Assembly: GCF_028747805.1 (NCBI RefSeq)
Contig: NZ_CP114887.1
Span: 1,729,501-1,793,500 of the forward strand
Source: Solibacillus daqui
GTDB taxonomy: Bacteria; Bacillota; Bacilli; Bacillales_A; Planococcaceae
Length of the DNA: 64,000 nt
Direction of reading: 5' to 3'
Below, piece after piece: positions 63,189-64,000 of the stretch. Position 1 is the stretch's first letter. Each line of letters begins with the position of its first letter. Made by a program: the position numbers and the translations under genes. Under the pieces are notes generated by a model that ran no database searches, was not told the origin of the DNA, and worked only from the letters and a program-made list of their open reading frames with translations.

Positions 63189-64000
63189 TTAATTTTCGCT
63201 AATTTCATGCTTTTCCATCAAATTTTTCACCCAAATTAGCACAAATGCAATGATAGCAATGACAATTAGCACGGTTGAATTACTGTTTAACACGTCGTCA
63301 CTGAAGAATAAAATATCTTTCAAGCCCTCAATTAAGAAGCCAAATGGTAACCAAGACACAACATAATCGCGATAGAAACTTGGAAGCATTTCCGGTGCTA
63401 ATTGAATTAAAGGCAGTCCGAAGAACATTAATATTGCAAAAATTGGCACGACAGCGATACCAATCCATTTTAAACATGCCAATACTAAATACACATAGCC
63501 TAAAAATGCGATAGATAGCATCAAAGCAACCGAATTGAACGATTCGAACTCATAGCCTAATACCCATGTGGAAACTAGCGTGATAACATAGCCTGCAAAG
63601 AAGTTATAAACGATTGGTAATAGTGATTGTGCCATTTGAAATAGGCGGGCTTGCTTCATCGAACTGAAATTGCGCTTGCGTCCAGCAAAGTAAAAGAGAA
63701 CTGCGCCAAGTAAGCTAGAAATCCATATAGATGTAAATAACCCCATTGGTACAGAGGCTAACCCATTTACTGGATTAACTTTATACGTTTCTGTTGTAAT
63801 CGGAGTCGCAAGCAACGGAATCAACTGTGGCTGAACAGGGGATACTGCTGCCGCTAATTGCGGATTGTCTGCGAATTGCTGTTGCAGCGAAGTTTGTACC
63901 TCTGTTAGTTTTGCAATCGTTTGCGCACTCATTGTTGAACCAAGTTGTGTCGCCATTTTTTGAAGCATCGTTTCAACGGTAGTTGCGACGCTTGCATTGT
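63189..64000 (-). CDS. YhgE/Pip-type membrane protein (C-terminal part; gene runs off the window)
   Basis: The last 270 codons are visible; the frame stays open through 64000, so the ATG at 63968 is internal. A soluble segment with NASVATTVETMLQKMATQLGS and VKVNPVNGLASVPMGLFTSIW-like wording leads into six TMs (about 105-250). This matches the ABC-2-like C-terminal half of YhgE/Pip (phage infection protein) and related EsaA-type proteins. Role uncertain. Confidence 0.7.
   Translation of the reverse strand, partial: NASVATTVETMLQKMATQLGSTMSAQTIAKLTEVQTSLQQQFADNPQLAAAVSPVQPQLIPLLATPITTETYKVNPVNGLASVPMGLFTSIWISSLLGAVLFYFAGRKRNFSSMKQARLFQMAQSLLPIVYNFFAGYVITLVSTWVLGYEFESFNSVALMLSIAFLGYVYLVLACLKWIGIAVVPIFAILMFFGLPLIQLAPEMLPSFYRDYVVSWLPFGFLIEGLKDILFFSDDVLNSNSTVLIVIAIIAFVLIWVKNLMEKHEISEN

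Overview
The window looks like chromosome from a low-GC Gram-positive rod close to Lysinibacillus/Solibacillus (Planococcaceae). The support is AT-rich composition, strong AGGAGG-type ribosome sites, frequent TTG/GTG starts, an SLH-domain surface protein, a HssRS/HrtBA heme system, a CydABS oxidase with the Bacillaceae-type small subunit CydS, and dispersed hairpin repeats. This placement is inference. I see no rRNA, tRNA, CRISPR array, transposase or phage genes.

Layout. 1-812 (minus) holds the start of an Lsa-like ABC-F ribosome-protection gene behind a leader that looks like a ribosome-controlled attenuator. 813-4730 is a colinear hrtB-hrtA-hssR-hssS heme-efflux operon with a HssR box at its head. 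4762-13590 is an accessory stretch rich in GNAT acetyltransferases, with NUDIX, S66 peptidase and CPBP genes. 13804-16413 carries glutaminase and an ECF sigma/anti-sigma operon with a secreted paralogue of the anti-sigma sensor domain. A stack of inverted repeats (16434-16628) lies upstream of the sigma gene. 16788-20997 is a regulator diverging from an MFS transporter plus M20 amidohydrolase operon. 21193-28146 is mixed and includes a decayed stretch (22585-24202). 28216-29803 has a CsoR/CstR-like operator, a Crp/Fnr fossil, thioredoxin and a methyltransferase.

29930-38053 is a respiratory block: cydDC (minus), a NarL-type two-component system with a Cys-bearing PAS sensor, then cydABS. A 14-bp motif recurs in the cydD/sensor intergenic region and upstream of cydA, which ties the block together. 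38187-40589 holds psiE, small membrane proteins and an AraC/GyrI-like regulator. 41443-51700 is an SLH protein followed by the complete kdp potassium system (kdpDE minus, kdpFABC plus). The kdp genes sit between two ~240-bp direct copies of the SLH gene's 3' end and its terminator. 51754-58494 is a hypothetical and lipoprotein region with several interrupted genes. 58565-64000 has an AlbA/Schlafen-type regulator, a P-loop kinase with a coupled 32-aa ORF, a LuxR regulator, 3-hydroxyacyl-CoA dehydrogenase and the 3' part of a YhgE/Pip-type membrane protein.

The less expected signals are the ABC-F leader; two copies of a dispersed repeat whose central stem has changed by compensating substitutions; the shared cyd motif; the SLH duplication around kdp; and three genes each interrupted by one in-frame stop. 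Several small proteins (leader peptides, KdpF, CydS and others) are short enough to be missed easily.
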